Assembly: GCA_016712035.1 (NCBI GenBank)
Contig: JADJRT010000001.1
Coordinates: 682,001 to 746,000 of the forward strand
DNA: 64,000 nucleotides
From: Flammeovirgaceae bacterium
Lineage (GTDB): Bacteria; Bacteroidota; Bacteroidia; Cytophagales; Cyclobacteriaceae
Direction: 5' to 3'
The position numbers were made by a program, and so were the translations under genes. Each line of letters begins with the position of its first letter. The stretch's first letter is position 1. Below are positions 26,641 to 36,096 of the stretch, one piece after another. Below the pieces are notes generated by a model. That model saw only the letters and a program-made list of their open reading frames with translations, did no database searches and was not told where the DNA came from.

Positions 26641-29295
26641 GTGTTTAAAATAGTTAAGCGATACGCATTTCAAGCTGTGGCAGCCTGTTGTAAGAATACA
26701 GGTATAACTATTTGTATTTATTTTTTCTGTGCCATTACCGTGGGCGCTCAAACTATTCCCCAGCAGAAAATTTCTATTGATCTTAAAGATGTTCCCTTGG
26801 CTGAAGTGTTAAGTGAGATTTCTATTAAAAGCAACCTCCGCTTTTCTTATAATCCAAAACGAATGGAAGCCGAGCGTCAGGTAAGCTATCGGGCAGTTAA
26901 CAAATCGGTATCTGAAATTTTGACTGAACTTGCTGAGCAGTTTGAATTTCAATATTCTATTGTTGAAGATCAGGTAGTGCTTAAACCTAAAGGCAAACCA
27001 GAGAAAACACAAGCACAATTTGCCACGCTCAGCGGCTACATTAAAGATGGAGCCAATGGTGAGGCGCTAATTGGAGCGACCATTTTCATTCAGGAATTAA
27101 AAGTAGGCACAGCAGCCAACGCCTACGGTTTTTTTTCAATCACGCTTCCGGTGGGATCTTATGAAGTGGTGGCTTCCTTTATTGGTTATAAACCGATAAG
27201 CAAAGTTGTTTCTCTTCAGGTTTCTACCATGGAAAATATTTTGCTTACAGAAGAGCCGCCCTTACTCGAAGAAATAATTGTTACTCCATCGGAGGAAGTG
27301 GCGGAAGAAGTAAAGGTGAACAAATTAAATGTGCAGCCCCGGGCTGTGGAGGAAAGGCCTGCCTTATTTGGTGAAGTGGATGTGGTAAAATCGCTGGAGT
27401 CTGTTCCTGGATTCAAACTGCACTCCGATGGATCTACGTTTTATTATGTGCGGGGTGGTCAACGCGATCAGAATCTCGTACTCATCGATGATTCACCGAT
27501 CTACAACCCGAGTCATTTGCTGGGCTTGTTTTCAACCATTATTCCCGATGCGGTAACGGATATCAATATTTATAAAGGTGACATTCCGGCATCGATGGGC
27601 GGCCGGTTATCCTCAACCTTAGATATTCATACCAAAAAGGGCAATGATCAGTTTACCCAGGTTTGGGGTAACGTGGGCCTCATCTCTACCAAGTTGGGCG
27701 TGGAGGGACCAATTAAAAAAAATGCAAGTTCATTTTTAATCTCTGGTAGATTTTCACGCTTGCAGTGGCTCTTTCAGGCGCAAGATCCATCCATCAATAA
27801 ATTCAATTTTCATGATCTAACGGGAAAAATGAATTTTAAACTAAACTCCACCAACCGGATTTTCTTTTCATTCTATACCGGCAGCGATAATTATTTTAAT
27901 GGAAATAATGGAATCAATTGGTCGAACCGGGCCGGCACATTTCGCTGGAATAATATTTTGAACAGCAAATTATTTCTAAACACTACGCTATCAGCCAGTG
28001 GCTATGATTACAATTTGTATACCGATGTTTCAAAGGACGAGCGGTGGAATTCGCACATCTCTAATGTTAACCTGAAGTCTGACTTTAGCTATTTCGTTAA
28101 GCCACAAAATGAAATTACGTTTGGGGTTGGGTTAAACGGGTATAAATTTAATCCCGGTAACCTTCAAAGCGGATCGTTGAACCAGAAAACGTCCAACACC
28201 TCTGTGCGTAACTCGCTGGAATTTGTTCTATACGGAAATCAGGAGATCAAGCTAAACAAGCATTGGGGTTTAAACTATGGTCTGCGTTTCTCCACATGGA
28301 CAAACACAGGCGAAGCTTTTGAATATATTTTTGACGCTAGCGGAAATCCTGCTGACACGTTGTATTATCAATCGGGCGAATCGTACATCACTTTTGCAAA
28401 TCTGGAACCCAGGGTAACCGTTCAATATTTATTAAACGAACATGCTGCGCTTAAAGCAAGTTATATGCGCAATGTTCAGCATGTTCACCTCATCAGCAAT
28501 TCCATCAGTCCCTTTACGTCACTCGATGTTTGGCTGCCGAGTAGCTACAACATAAGACCACAACGTGCGGATCAATTGACTTTGGGCTATCACGATCTAC
28601 ATGCACAAACAGGTATTTCGTGGGTACTGGAAACATTTTATAAAAAGATGTATAACCAAATCGATTATGAAAGCCATGCCGAATTACTATTGAATCCGCT
28701 ACTTGAAAATCAACTTCGGTTTGGTGAAGGCAATGCGTACGGGTTTGAACTTCAGGCAAAAAAGGAACAAGGTCGCCTGCGCGGAATGGCAGGCTACTCC
28801 TATGCACGAGCTAAACGAAAATTTGAAGACCTAAATAATGGAAAGACTTTCAATGCCCTGGGCGATAGACCTAATCAAATTAACCTAACGCTTTCATACG
28901 ATATAAACTTACGTTGGATGGTAGGCCTGAATTGGAATTATTTAACAGGGGCTCCATACTCCTCACCCGTTAGTTTTTATACGTATAACGATTTAGAAAC
29001 ACCCATCTATGGGCAGAAGAATAATGACCGGCTTCCCAACTACCATCGGCTGGATGCCTCGGCAACCTGGAAACTTAACAAGAGCCCTGAGAAAAAGTAT
29101 AAGCACAGTTTAACGTTCGGCATCTACAATTTGTATGGCCGTAAGAATTCGGTATTTATAAATTACAATAAAACCGAGTTAGGCTATCGCGATTTTAAAG
29201 TTCCGTCAAATGTATTAGAGAACGACCGCACCATCTCTCAATTCTTTCTCTTTCAATTTACACCTTCTGTTTCCTATATTTTTAAATGGCGATGA
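26641..29295 (+). CDS. TonB-dependent outer-membrane transporter with STN signalling domain
   Basis: 884 residues, GTG start, signal peptide ending near AQTIPQQ. Residues about 40-115 form a secretin/TonB short N-terminal (STN) domain (ISIDLKDVPLAEVLSEISIK), then a carboxypeptidase-regulatory-like domain (LSGYIKDGANGEALIGATIF, about 130-210), a plug (LFGEVDVVKSLESVPGFKLH, YYVRGGQRDQNLVLIDDSPI) and the beta-barrel ending in an aromatic strand (PSVSYIFKWR). The STN domain and upstream sigma/anti-sigma pair show a FecA-like surface-signalling transporter. The substrate is unknown; the DUF4249 partner downstream is typical. The frame overlaps the next gene by 10 bases. Confidence 0.93.
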   Translation: MFKIVKRYAFQAVAACCKNTGITICIYFFCAITVGAQTIPQQKISIDLKDVPLAEVLSEISIKSNLRFSYNPKRMEAERQVSYRAVNKSVSEILTELAEQFEFQYSIVEDQVVLKPKGKPEKTQAQFATLSGYIKDGANGEALIGATIFIQELKVGTAANAYGFFSITLPVGSYEVVASFIGYKPISKVVSLQVSTMENILLTEEPPLLEEIIVTPSEEVAEEVKVNKLNVQPRAVEERPALFGEVDVVKSLESVPGFKLHSDGSTFYYVRGGQRDQNLVLIDDSPIYNPSHLLGLFSTIIPDAVTDINIYKGDIPASMGGRLSSTLDIHTKKGNDQFTQVWGNVGLISTKLGVEGPIKKNASSFLISGRFSRLQWLFQAQDPSINKFNFHDLTGKMNFKLNSTNRIFFSFYTGSDNYFNGNNGINWSNRAGTFRWNNILNSKLFLNTTLSASGYDYNLYTDVSKDERWNSHISNVNLKSDFSYFVKPQNEITFGVGLNGYKFNPGNLQSGSLNQKTSNTSVRNSLEFVLYGNQEIKLNKHWGLNYGLRFSTWTNTGEAFEYIFDASGNPADTLYYQSGESYITFANLEPRVTVQYLLNEHAALKASYMRNVQHVHLISNSISPFTSLDVWLPSSYNIRPQRADQLTLGYHDLHAQTGISWVLETFYKKMYNQIDYESHAELLLNPLLENQLRFGEGNAYGFELQAKKEQGRLRGMAGYSYARAKRKFEDLNNGKTFNALGDRPNQINLTLSYDINLRWMVGLNWNYLTGAPYSSPVSFYTYNDLETPIYGQKNNDRLPNYHRLDASATWKLNKSPEKKYKHSLTFGIYNLYGRKNSVFINYNKTELGYRDFKVPSNVLENDRTISQFFLFQFTPSVSYIFKWR

Positions 29296-30086
29296 AGTTT
29301 AGAAACGGCATTTTATTACTCTTGATCATTTTGTTAGCCTGCGAAGAGGCGATTGATAAACCGGTGGTATCACAAAACCAAAATTTATTAGCTGTAGAAG
29401 GGGTATTAACCAATGAAAATAAAAGTCACTCCATTACCCTCTCTTTACCCTACCAATCGCTGAATGGACAAGCTGCTCCGGCCACCGGGGCGTTGGTTCA
29501 AATTATACAAGGCGGAAATGTTTACACGCTTACTGAATCACCCGCGGGTTCTGGAATTTATCAAACCCCCGTCTTCCGGGCGGTGTTTGATGAAGTTTAT
29601 AGCTTGTCTATTCTATATCAGGGTAAAGGATATTTTGCGCAAGACAGTTCTGTTCCGGTGGAGCCTCTGGCAGCGATAGACTATCGAAAAGTAAATGATC
29701 AGTACCAACTTGTACTTAACAATACCGGATCTAATGCCAACTATGTTGATCATTCTATGGATTGGAAAAATACGGCATCGTGTGCGAACAATGCTTGTGA
29801 AGGACGCATTGTATTTTATGATTTAAAAACAATCGATGTAAACGAGATTTATAAACCAGCCAAAGAGGATTTTCTGTTTCCCGTAAACACCACAATCATC
29901 CGAAGAAAATATTCTGTGAGTCCGGCCTATCGGGCTTTCCTGCGATCCGTATTATCTGAGACCGAATGGCGGGGCGGTATTTATGATGTAGAGCGCTCCA
30001 ATACGACAACCAACCTGAGTGCCGGAGCCATCGGCTTTTTTGCTGTTACTACGGTTGTCTCTGACACAACTGTAGTAGTTGAATAA
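29286..30086 (+). CDS. DUF4249 lipoprotein, partner of the TonB-dependent transporter
   Basis: 266 residues; lipobox LLAC (cysteine at residue 19). The mature protein begins with a beta-sandwich (LLAVEGVLTNENKSHSITLS, LVQIIQGGNVYTLTE, YSLSILYQGKGYFAQDS), the usual DUF4249 layout, which in Bacteroidota is encoded directly after STN-type TonB-dependent transporters. It probably sits at the outer membrane and may serve the same substrate. The ATG at 29286 overlaps the transporter's stop; a second ATG at 29292 is also possible. Confidence 0.87.
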   Translation: MAMKFRNGILLLLIILLACEEAIDKPVVSQNQNLLAVEGVLTNENKSHSITLSLPYQSLNGQAAPATGALVQIIQGGNVYTLTESPAGSGIYQTPVFRAVFDEVYSLSILYQGKGYFAQDSSVPVEPLAAIDYRKVNDQYQLVLNNTGSNANYVDHSMDWKNTASCANNACEGRIVFYDLKTIDVNEIYKPAKEDFLFPVNTTIIRRKYSVSPAYRAFLRSVLSETEWRGGIYDVERSNTTTNLSAGAIGFFAVTTVVSDTTVVVE

Positions 30087-30279
30087 TTCTTTAAAATTTT
30101 TTATGATCTTATTCTTGAAAACGAGCTTTTTAGCTCAAAAACAGTCCTGTTTCGTTAGACAGATAAAATATTTTTGGATTGACGTAAGGGTACGGACGCC
30201 TATTCGGGTTTTAGTAAGTGAAGGGGAAGTTCTAGAAGTCCCCAACCAAAACTGAATTGAAAACTAAAACTTAAAAATT

Positions 30280-31407
30280 ATGAAGACCTCAAAAATTATC
30301 TCCAGTTTATTTCTTGCCGGTTTGTTTTCGTTAGCACTAAGCTCATGCGAAAACAATGAAACCGTTCAGCCGCAGCAAGATTTGTTGCCACAATCTTTTA
30401 GTGTGGATATCCCAGCATCGTTGAGTAACAAAAACAGTGTTAGCAATGGAAGGGCCGCAGGCAGAATTAAAGAAGATACGTTGCAGGGCAACGATATGTA
30501 TCTGCATCTTAACACCTTTATTGCTGTAGGTGAAGGAGCCGCGCAAATTGTCGAGGAGTTTATCGATGGAATCCGCAAGTATAAAATTGATCGGATTCAG
30601 TCACTGACCTATATTGGTGAAGATGACAATCGAGTAAAAAATCTCGTGGTGTTATCCGATGTTACGTATGAAGACACGATGTGGGATTATCAACTCACGG
30701 TAACGGATGCGGAATCAGAAAGTCAACCGGATGGCGGAAAGGCGTTGCAAATATTCTGGAACAAAAACCGGGTTGTAAGTGGCATCGCTATAATCAAACC
30801 CTATAATTGCGATCGCACGCATAACAATAACGCAAAGGATGCCGTGTTTAGAATTGACTATACAGAAGTGAGTACACTTGGGTATGACGCGCAGATGGAG
30901 GTATCGATTTCCGGTCTGCCTTTAGCCAACCCTTTGGAAGATCCCTATTCCGTAAGCACGCTTAAAATGTTTGCTGGTAAGAAAGGCGATGTGGTAGATG
31001 TGTTTGGGAACACAGATCATCCGAACGCCATATTGTTTGCTGGCAACACGGGTTTTAACTGGGCATTTGTAGCATCGGGCAGCGATTCGAAAAACATTGG
31101 CGCGGCTGAAGTTGGGCTACCACCCAGCGAGCTTGATGAAACAGATCGCGAAGTCTTGTTAAAAGATTATTCTATAAAGAATGTGTTTACAAAAGAGATC
31201 ACTGCGGTTTGGCCGGGCATCGATCAGAATTTATTAGCCGCCTATTTAACCAACACCGCAGCGCCTGGTTATTTTGATGGAAAGAAAGGATTTTTAGCAG
31301 GCGGTGTATCTCCGGGTGCAGATTGGGATGTGTTTGCTAGCCGGTTAAATGGATTGTCTCCCTTCAATCCCAAGGACATCAGCGAGCTTGCTGTTACCTT
31401 CAAATAA
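30280..31407 (+). CDS. Lipoprotein of unknown function
   Basis: 375 residues with a lipoprotein signal (SLFLAGLFSLALSSC). No known domain is recognised. The mature part alternates beta-like segments: LHLNTFIAVGEGAAQIVEEF, RIQSLTYIGEDDNRVKNLVV, ALQIFWNKNRVVSGIAIIKP, AVFRIDYTEVSTLGYDAQME, NAILFAGNTGFNWAFVASGS, which suggests an exported beta-rich protein. It is 193 bases after the DUF4249 gene in the same direction and ends at a clear terminator, so it may be the last gene of the transporter operon or have its own promoter. The 30087-30279 gap holds only A+T-rich DNA and a CGTA-AGGG-TACG palindrome (30182-30193). Confidence 0.75.
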   Translation: MKTSKIISSLFLAGLFSLALSSCENNETVQPQQDLLPQSFSVDIPASLSNKNSVSNGRAAGRIKEDTLQGNDMYLHLNTFIAVGEGAAQIVEEFIDGIRKYKIDRIQSLTYIGEDDNRVKNLVVLSDVTYEDTMWDYQLTVTDAESESQPDGGKALQIFWNKNRVVSGIAIIKPYNCDRTHNNNAKDAVFRIDYTEVSTLGYDAQMEVSISGLPLANPLEDPYSVSTLKMFAGKKGDVVDVFGNTDHPNAILFAGNTGFNWAFVASGSDSKNIGAAEVGLPPSELDETDREVLLKDYSIKNVFTKEITAVWPGIDQNLLAAYLTNTAAPGYFDGKKGFLAGGVSPGADWDVFASRLNGLSPFNPKDISELAVTFK

Positions 31408-31432
31408 AAATTGCGCAGATAATAATTTTAAG

Positions 31433-31460
31433 ACCTCTGGCGAAAGCCAGAGGTTTTTGT
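31433..31460 (+). terminator. Rho-independent terminator after the 30280-31407 gene
   Basis: ACCTCTGGC-GAAA-GCCAGAGGT forms a nine-pair stem with a GAAA tetraloop, followed by TTTTTGTTT. It stands 26 bases after the stop codon. Confidence 0.9.
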
Positions 31461-31488
31461 TTCTTTGCACAAATTTTTACCAGATTAT

Positions 31489-32222
31489 ATGAAATCGTTC
31501 ATCTTAGTAGCTTTTCTATTCATGAGTACAGCCCTTATCGGTCAATCCAAAAAAGAACTTACCGCAGAAGTAGAAAAACTTAAAGCAGAAATTGCTGAGT
31601 TAAACAAGCCGAAAGTGCCCAATCTTGATTCTGAAAACAAACGTGCAAGTTATGGCCTTGGTGTACTGGTTGCTTCCAATGTAAAAGGTCAGGGTGGTGA
31701 TTCCCTCGATGTAGAATCGCTTTACTTTGGAATACAGGATGTTTTTAAGAATAAGAGTTTACTAATAAACGAACAGGAATGTTCTATGATTGTACAAACC
31801 TACATGCAAGAGGCTATGGAGAAAAAAATAAATGCTATGAAAGCAGAAGGACAGGCATTTCTTGCCGCTAACAAATTGAAACCTGAAGTTAAAGAAACGG
31901 CTTCCGGATTACAGTATCAGGTTATTACAGCCGGCACAGGAAAAACACCTACGGCCGCAGACGAAGTGACGGTTCATTACGAAGGAAAGTTGATAGGGGC
32001 AACAGAACCTTTGACAGTTCTCTTAAGCGTGGTGAGCCCGCCACCTTTGGTGTGGGTCAGGTAATTGCAGGCTGGACAGAAGCACTTCAACTTATGAAAG
32101 AGGGTGACAAGTGGATGGTGTTTATTCCTTCTGAATTAGGGTATGGCGAACGCGGTGCCGGTGGTCAAATACCGCCCTATGCAACTTTAATTTTTGAAGT
32201 GGAGCTAATCAAAGTGAATTGA
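31489..32222 (+). pseudogene. FKBP-type peptidyl-prolyl isomerase (FkpA/Mip-like), one frameshift
   Basis: From ATG 31489: signal peptide (MKSFILVAFLFMSTALIG-Q), a coiled-coil dimerisation region (KKELTAEVEKLKAEIAELNK) and the FKBP N-terminal helical domain (RASYGLGVLVASNVKGQGGD). The catalytic FKBP domain starts SGLQYQVITAGTGKTPTAAD, EVTVHYEGKLI. At the G4 run near 32000 one G is lacking; the other frame then continues FDSSLKRGEPATFGVGQVIA, GWTEALQLMKEGDKWMVFIP, IPPYATLIFEVELIKV, with stop at 32222. The restored protein of about 245 residues is a periplasmic folding helper. Confidence 0.86.
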
Positions 32223-32226
32223 TAGC

Positions 32227-33210
32227 TTAGCCAGCTATTTGAACAATTGCTTTTCCGATAATTTTTCTATCCATTAAATCTTGAAGCGCTTCGGCTGCCT
32301 GTTCAAGTGAATATATTTTATGGATGTGCTGATTGATTTTTCCTTCTCTTACCCAAGAAGTGAGTTGTGAAAAGTTTTGAGCACTCTTTTCGGGTTCGCG
32401 CTCGGCAAAACTTCCCCAAAAAACACCAACGATTGATGCTCCTTTAAGCAAGGGTAAGTTAGCGGGAAAGGAAGGAATATTTCCGGAAGCAAATCCCACA
32501 ACCAGATAGCGGCCTTTCCAGGCAATGGAGCGCAAGGCTTGTTCTGCTAACGATCCACCTATTGGATCATAGACTACATCAACGCCACGCTCGGCTGTAA
32601 TTTCTTTTATTCGAGCTCTTAAATCTTCTGTTGAATAATTGATTACATGGTGAGCCCCCATTTTTTTACAGACTTCGAGTTTGTCAGTGCTGGATGCGGC
32701 AGCAATAATGGTTGCGCCCATAATTTTACCTAATTGAACCGCAGCTAATCCCACACCACCCCCGGCTCCCAAAACCAATAAAGTTTCGCCTGACTTTAAT
32801 TGAGCGCGATCGTTCAAGGCATGATACGAAGTACCATAGGTATAAAGCGTTCCGGCTCCCTCTATAAAATTTAGTCCGTTGGGCATGGCAAATACCCGCG
32901 AAGCTTTTACACTAACGAATTCTGCAAGACCACCCCAACCACATAATGCGATGACTGAATCGCCAACCTTTAGGTGATTTACATTTTTTCCAAGAGCATG
33001 AATAATTCCAGAAACCTCGCCTCCCGGTGAAAAGGGGAGTACAGGTTTGAATTGATATTTGTTTTGAATAATCAGTACATCAGGAAAGTTGATGCCAACT
33101 GCTTTTACCTGAATCAATACTTCGCTATCGGCAAGGGTGGGTATAGGGACCTCTGAAAACTCCAACGTATCCGGAAGACCATAATTTTTACATAGAACAG
33201 CTTTCATCAA
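32227..33210 (-). CDS. NADPH:quinone oxidoreductase (zinc-free MDR family)
   Basis: 327 residues. N-terminal GroES-like fold (VLIQVKAVGINFPDVLIIQN, FSPGGEVSGIIHALGKNVNH) and a Rossmann domain with the nucleotide motif VLGAGGGVGLAAVQLGK near residue 148, then ASSTDKLEVCKKMGAHHVIN and VDVVYDPIGGSLAEQ. The zinc-binding cysteine set of alcohol dehydrogenases is absent, as in QorA-type enzymes, which use NADPH to reduce quinones or unsaturated carbonyls. It is convergent with the FKBP gene (4-base gap) and lies downstream of the response-regulator gene on the same strand. Confidence 0.9.
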   Translation of the reverse strand: MMKAVLCKNYGLPDTLEFSEVPIPTLADSEVLIQVKAVGINFPDVLIIQNKYQFKPVLPFSPGGEVSGIIHALGKNVNHLKVGDSVIALCGWGGLAEFVSVKASRVFAMPNGLNFIEGAGTLYTYGTSYHALNDRAQLKSGETLLVLGAGGGVGLAAVQLGKIMGATIIAAASSTDKLEVCKKMGAHHVINYSTEDLRARIKEITAERGVDVVYDPIGGSLAEQALRSIAWKGRYLVVGFASGNIPSFPANLPLLKGASIVGVFWGSFAEREPEKSAQNFSQLTSWVREGKINQHIHKIYSLEQAAEALQDLMDRKIIGKAIVQIAG

Positions 33211-33227
33211 GGATGAATAGGTGGAGA

Positions 33228-33644
33228 TTATTTACCAAAGAGTTTTTTTAGCAGACTCTTGCTTTCTGGTTTTGAGTTTAACTTGTCGAGAGCTGTACGC
33301 AGATGTACTAAAAAAGCATCGTCCTTTATAAGATAATCGATCACTTTTAACTTTTTCGTTTTAGATCGAAGAATTTCTTCATCAACGGCTGTGATGTAAA
33401 TGACAGGAACTTTTGAGTTTTTTTTTCGGATCAACTGGAGATACTCAAGACCCGTTTGATCGGGATCATTTAAAAATATATGATCGAGTATGATCAGGTA
33501 GGGCTGATGTTGATCGAGGGCTTTAATGGCTTCACCACCCGTTTGATATATCTGGGTTTGATATTCATCCATTTGGCGAAAATGCCCATTCATAAACTTC
33601 AGATAGACGGGATCGTCATCAATAATAAAGACCAACTTTTTCAT
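33228..33644 (-). CDS. Stand-alone response-regulator receiver protein
   Basis: 138 residues, a single CheY-like receiver domain: VFIIDDDPVYLKFM (acidic pair), the phospho-acceptor aspartate in YLIILDHIFLND near residue 54, the conserved threonine in VIYITAVDEE and the lysine in DYLIKDDAFL. A basic tail (SKSLLKKLFGK) follows. There is no output domain and no histidine kinase nearby, so the partner is elsewhere. It is 17 bases upstream of the quinone oxidoreductase gene. The 33645-33829 gap beyond it shows nothing recognisable. Confidence 0.88.
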   Translation of the reverse strand: MKKLVFIIDDDPVYLKFMNGHFRQMDEYQTQIYQTGGEAIKALDQHQPYLIILDHIFLNDPDQTGLEYLQLIRKKNSKVPVIYITAVDEEILRSKTKKLKVIDYLIKDDAFLVHLRTALDKLNSKPESKSLLKKLFGK

Positions 33645-33829
33645 TTAACAAATATTACCTTTTTGGGCAGAAACTCTAATACTAGATTGGTAAAATAATG
33701 AATTATACATTCTAAATATCTATAAACACTCCTAGCCTAGAAGTTTGGTATGTATAGCTTTGACTGAGCGTAAAAAAAAGAGTTCTGGAAAAAAGGAATG
33801 AAAATTACATCGACTATTTTTTAGCCGAC

Positions 33830-34515
33830 TTAACTAGCCAACTTAAAAATAATTGGTAAAACCATGCGCTGCTTTACGGGTTTGCCGCGCTGGCGACCTG
33901 GGTTCCAGGGTGGTGAACTTTGAATAATGCGGACGGCTTCTTCATCGCAACCAGCCCCAATTCCTTTAATTACAATTACATCGGTAATCTGGCCATCTTT
34001 ACCAATTACAAACTCAACAAATACTTTTCCTTCAACGCGCATCCTGCGAGCCATAGCGGGATACTTTATATTTTCACCTACATACTGGTAAAAGGCGGCT
34101 AACCCATTCTTGGGGGCGGCAGAGAATTCTACGATGCTAAAAATTTCGTCAGTATGCTCTTCTACTTTAGGAGCTTCAATTACTTCTACTACTTGCATTT
34201 TGGTTTCTTCCGTCACTTCAATATCAAATACAAATTTTATTTCTTCTTTTATCTCCTGCTCATCGGGCACCTCGACAAGCCGGGGTTGTTGAATTACAAT
34301 TTCTGGTGTGGGGGTATCTCTGTGGCAGGAACATCCATTACTTCTTCAAAGGTGTTCGTGCTGCGTGATATTAATTCAACGATGGGTTTATCATACTGCT
34401 TCCACTCAAAGGCAAATAAGATCAAGGAAAGTGTTATAAAAAGACTGATGCTGAAGAAAAAGACTTCTTTTTTATCCAGATCGGCTTGTGCGGTTTTTTT
34501 AATTTCCAGTGCCAT
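33830..34515 (-). pseudogene. tonB: Energy transducer TonB, one frameshift
   Basis: Frame 1 from ATG 34515 gives a short cytosolic part (MALEIKKTAQADLDKKEV), one membrane helix (FFFSISLFITLSLILFAFEW) and the start of the periplasmic linker (STNTFEEVMDVPATEIPP). One C is missing in the C5 run near 34307 (plus-strand G run), after which the frame continues with a linker rich in E, V and P and the TonB C-terminal domain: GLAAFYQYVGENIKYPAMAR, RMRVEGKVFVEFVIGKDGQI, GCDEEAVRIIQSSPPWNPGR. TonB transmits proton-motive energy to outer-membrane transporters such as the one at 26641-29295. Intact length is about 228 residues. Confidence 0.88.
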
Positions 34516-34639
34516 AACTCACTGATTTATTGTTCAATTTCCTGATATAAGATTAATTTTCTTTTACCAGTAAATTCATGACATTGGTCAGTTCATGGCT
34601 TGAGAATTAGCAGGTCTTGGCGAAACCAGGATGTTTTGC

Positions 34640-34801
34640 CTAAAGATTGGCTAGTAGGATTATTAGAAAAGCCACGATGAGGATAATGGCGAGCCATTTT
34701 ATAACGGGGGAATGCGCAGCAAACTCATAACCACAAATAGGGCAGATTTTACTTTTTGCATCTACTTCCATCGCGCAGGAGGGGCATTCCTTGGTTTTCA
34801 C
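34640..34801 (-). CDS. Small membrane-anchored zinc-ribbon protein
   Basis: 53 residues from GTG 34801, chosen because it starts just before the ribbon and 20 bases after the previous gene's stop (the frame open further upstream overlaps that gene). CPSC and CPIC pairs (ECPSCAMEVDAKSKICPICG) bind one zinc, then a single membrane helix (VIKWLAIILIVAFLIILLAN) ends the protein. Such proteins are common in Bacteroidota; no role is known. The context is downstream of the IF-2 N-domain protein gene, probably cotranscribed. Confidence 0.65.
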   Translation of the reverse strand: MKTKECPSCAMEVDAKSKICPICGYEFAAHSPVIKWLAIILIVAFLIILLANL

Positions 34802-34820
34802 GGTTAGGTATTCAACCACT

Positions 34821-35546
34821 TTATAAATTTTCCCAAAGGGTTTTTGGTTGTGCCTCCTGTTTAACAGAAATTTCTTCAACCTGCTCTTCGTAGAGTCGAA
34901 CCGCTTTAGTCGGTTGCCCTACTTTCACTTTATTAAAATAATTATCTCTTCGTCTTTCTTTCTGGTGCGCTAACGCAGCTCGTTTTTTTTCTTCTAGTTC
35001 ACGAGCTTCTTTTTCCCTTTGTTGGGCGACAGGATTTTTCCACGGAGGTTGCACTGTTTCGCGATTGGTTTGCGCTTGCGGTTTTCTTTCCCTTCGCGGG
35101 GCTCTTTCCTTTTCGGGGATTGGTTGGCCATCAGGAGATGCGGGCTCAGGAACCTCTTTTTTCTTTGGCTCTGGCAATTCGATTTTCCCCAAAACTTTTA
35201 ATCCTGAAAGTTCGACTTTAGGAGCTTTAATCACTTCTGGTTTATCTTCAACTAAATCGGGTTGAGCAATTGGTGTCGCTGCTCGAATTTCTTCAACGAC
35301 AGGTTCTTCTTTAGCAATAATCTCTTCGGGCTCTTTAGCTATAGCCTCGATTTCACTTTCTGAGTTAAGGTAAACGACTATCTCTTGAAGCTTTTCGGGA
35401 GCGAAATGGCGGACAATATTCTCTACCGATTCGTCTTTGAGCTTTGCGTTTGATCCTTCTTCCAAATAAATCTGACGGGCAGCAAGAAAGTCAACTATTT
35501 GTGAAGGTCTTAGTGCCAGTTTTCTGGCTAGTTGTCCGAGTCGCAT
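34821..35546 (-). CDS. IF-2 N-terminal-domain protein, unknown role
   Basis: 241 residues. The first 55 (MRLGQLARKLALRPSQIVDF, LAARQIYLEEGSNAKLKDE) match the small N-terminal domain of translation initiation factor IF-2. The rest is a low-complexity charged linker rich in E, P and K (VVEEIRAATPIAQP, PEPKKKEVPEP, KERAPRRERKPQAQ) and a coiled-coil-like REKEARELEEKKRAAL segment; there is no GTPase domain. It is probably a cytosolic RNA- or protein-binding adaptor. The zinc-ribbon gene follows it directly. Confidence 0.75.
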   Translation of the reverse strand: MRLGQLARKLALRPSQIVDFLAARQIYLEEGSNAKLKDESVENIVRHFAPEKLQEIVVYLNSESEIEAIAKEPEEIIAKEEPVVEEIRAATPIAQPDLVEDKPEVIKAPKVELSGLKVLGKIELPEPKKKEVPEPASPDGQPIPEKERAPRRERKPQAQTNRETVQPPWKNPVAQQREKEARELEEKKRAALAHQKERRRDNYFNKVKVGQPTKAVRLYEEQVEEISVKQEAQPKTLWENL

Positions 35547-35613
35547 AGGTAAAAGATCAATTGAAGCGCAAATATACTTTCTTCCTTAGACACTGAAAAT
35601 CTTCATAGAAGAG

Positions 35614-36017
35614 CTATTCAGGCTTTTGCCGCCATTTTTTCTTTTCTGAATGCTGTTTCTTTTGATTCAACCGAACTTGCTTGGCTGCTTTACCGGGTTT
35701 GGTGGGTTTTCTTTTTTTTCTTTGGGCAAAGGCCTTGGTAAGTAATTGAGAAAGTTTAATCAAAACAACTTCCTTGTTCTCTAGTTGCGATCGAGAATCC
35801 TGAGCGGTTAGGAGCAGAATGCCGTCTTTGGTTATTTGTGTGTAACTTTAAGAATTATTTCCTTTGCTCTGGGGAAATAGAAGAACCCGAAACATCCCAT
35901 CGCAGGGTTACTTTGAGTTAACCTTATTTACGTTTTGCCACCCGGGCCGCTACTGCGGGATGTTGTAAAAACAAGTTCGTGAGTAAACTCTTCCAGGGTT
36001 GGCGCTAAAATCCTCAT
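35614..36017 (-). pseudogene. arfB: Ribosome-rescue factor ArfB (YaeJ), about four single-base losses
   Basis: ATG 36017 opens MRILAPTLEEFTHELVFTTS, RSSGPGG; the GGQ loop should follow, but one base is missing and the frame stops. Adding one base at each of four places restores the GGQ loop, NKVNSKVTLRWDVSGSSISP, EQRK, then TQITKDGILLLTAQDSRSQL, ENKEVVLIKLSQLL, and a basic tail (AFAQRKKRKPTKPGKAAKQV) ending at 35614. ArfB hydrolyses peptidyl-tRNA on stalled ribosomes; the basic tail enters the mRNA channel. Four losses in 400 bases is the densest cluster in the window. Confidence 0.82.
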
Positions 36018-36096
36018 TTCATTTGTATTGAACCAATTCAAAGATACGATTGCTATTTCAGCAAAAATAGCGGAGACTGAATAGGCAAGTGAGCCG

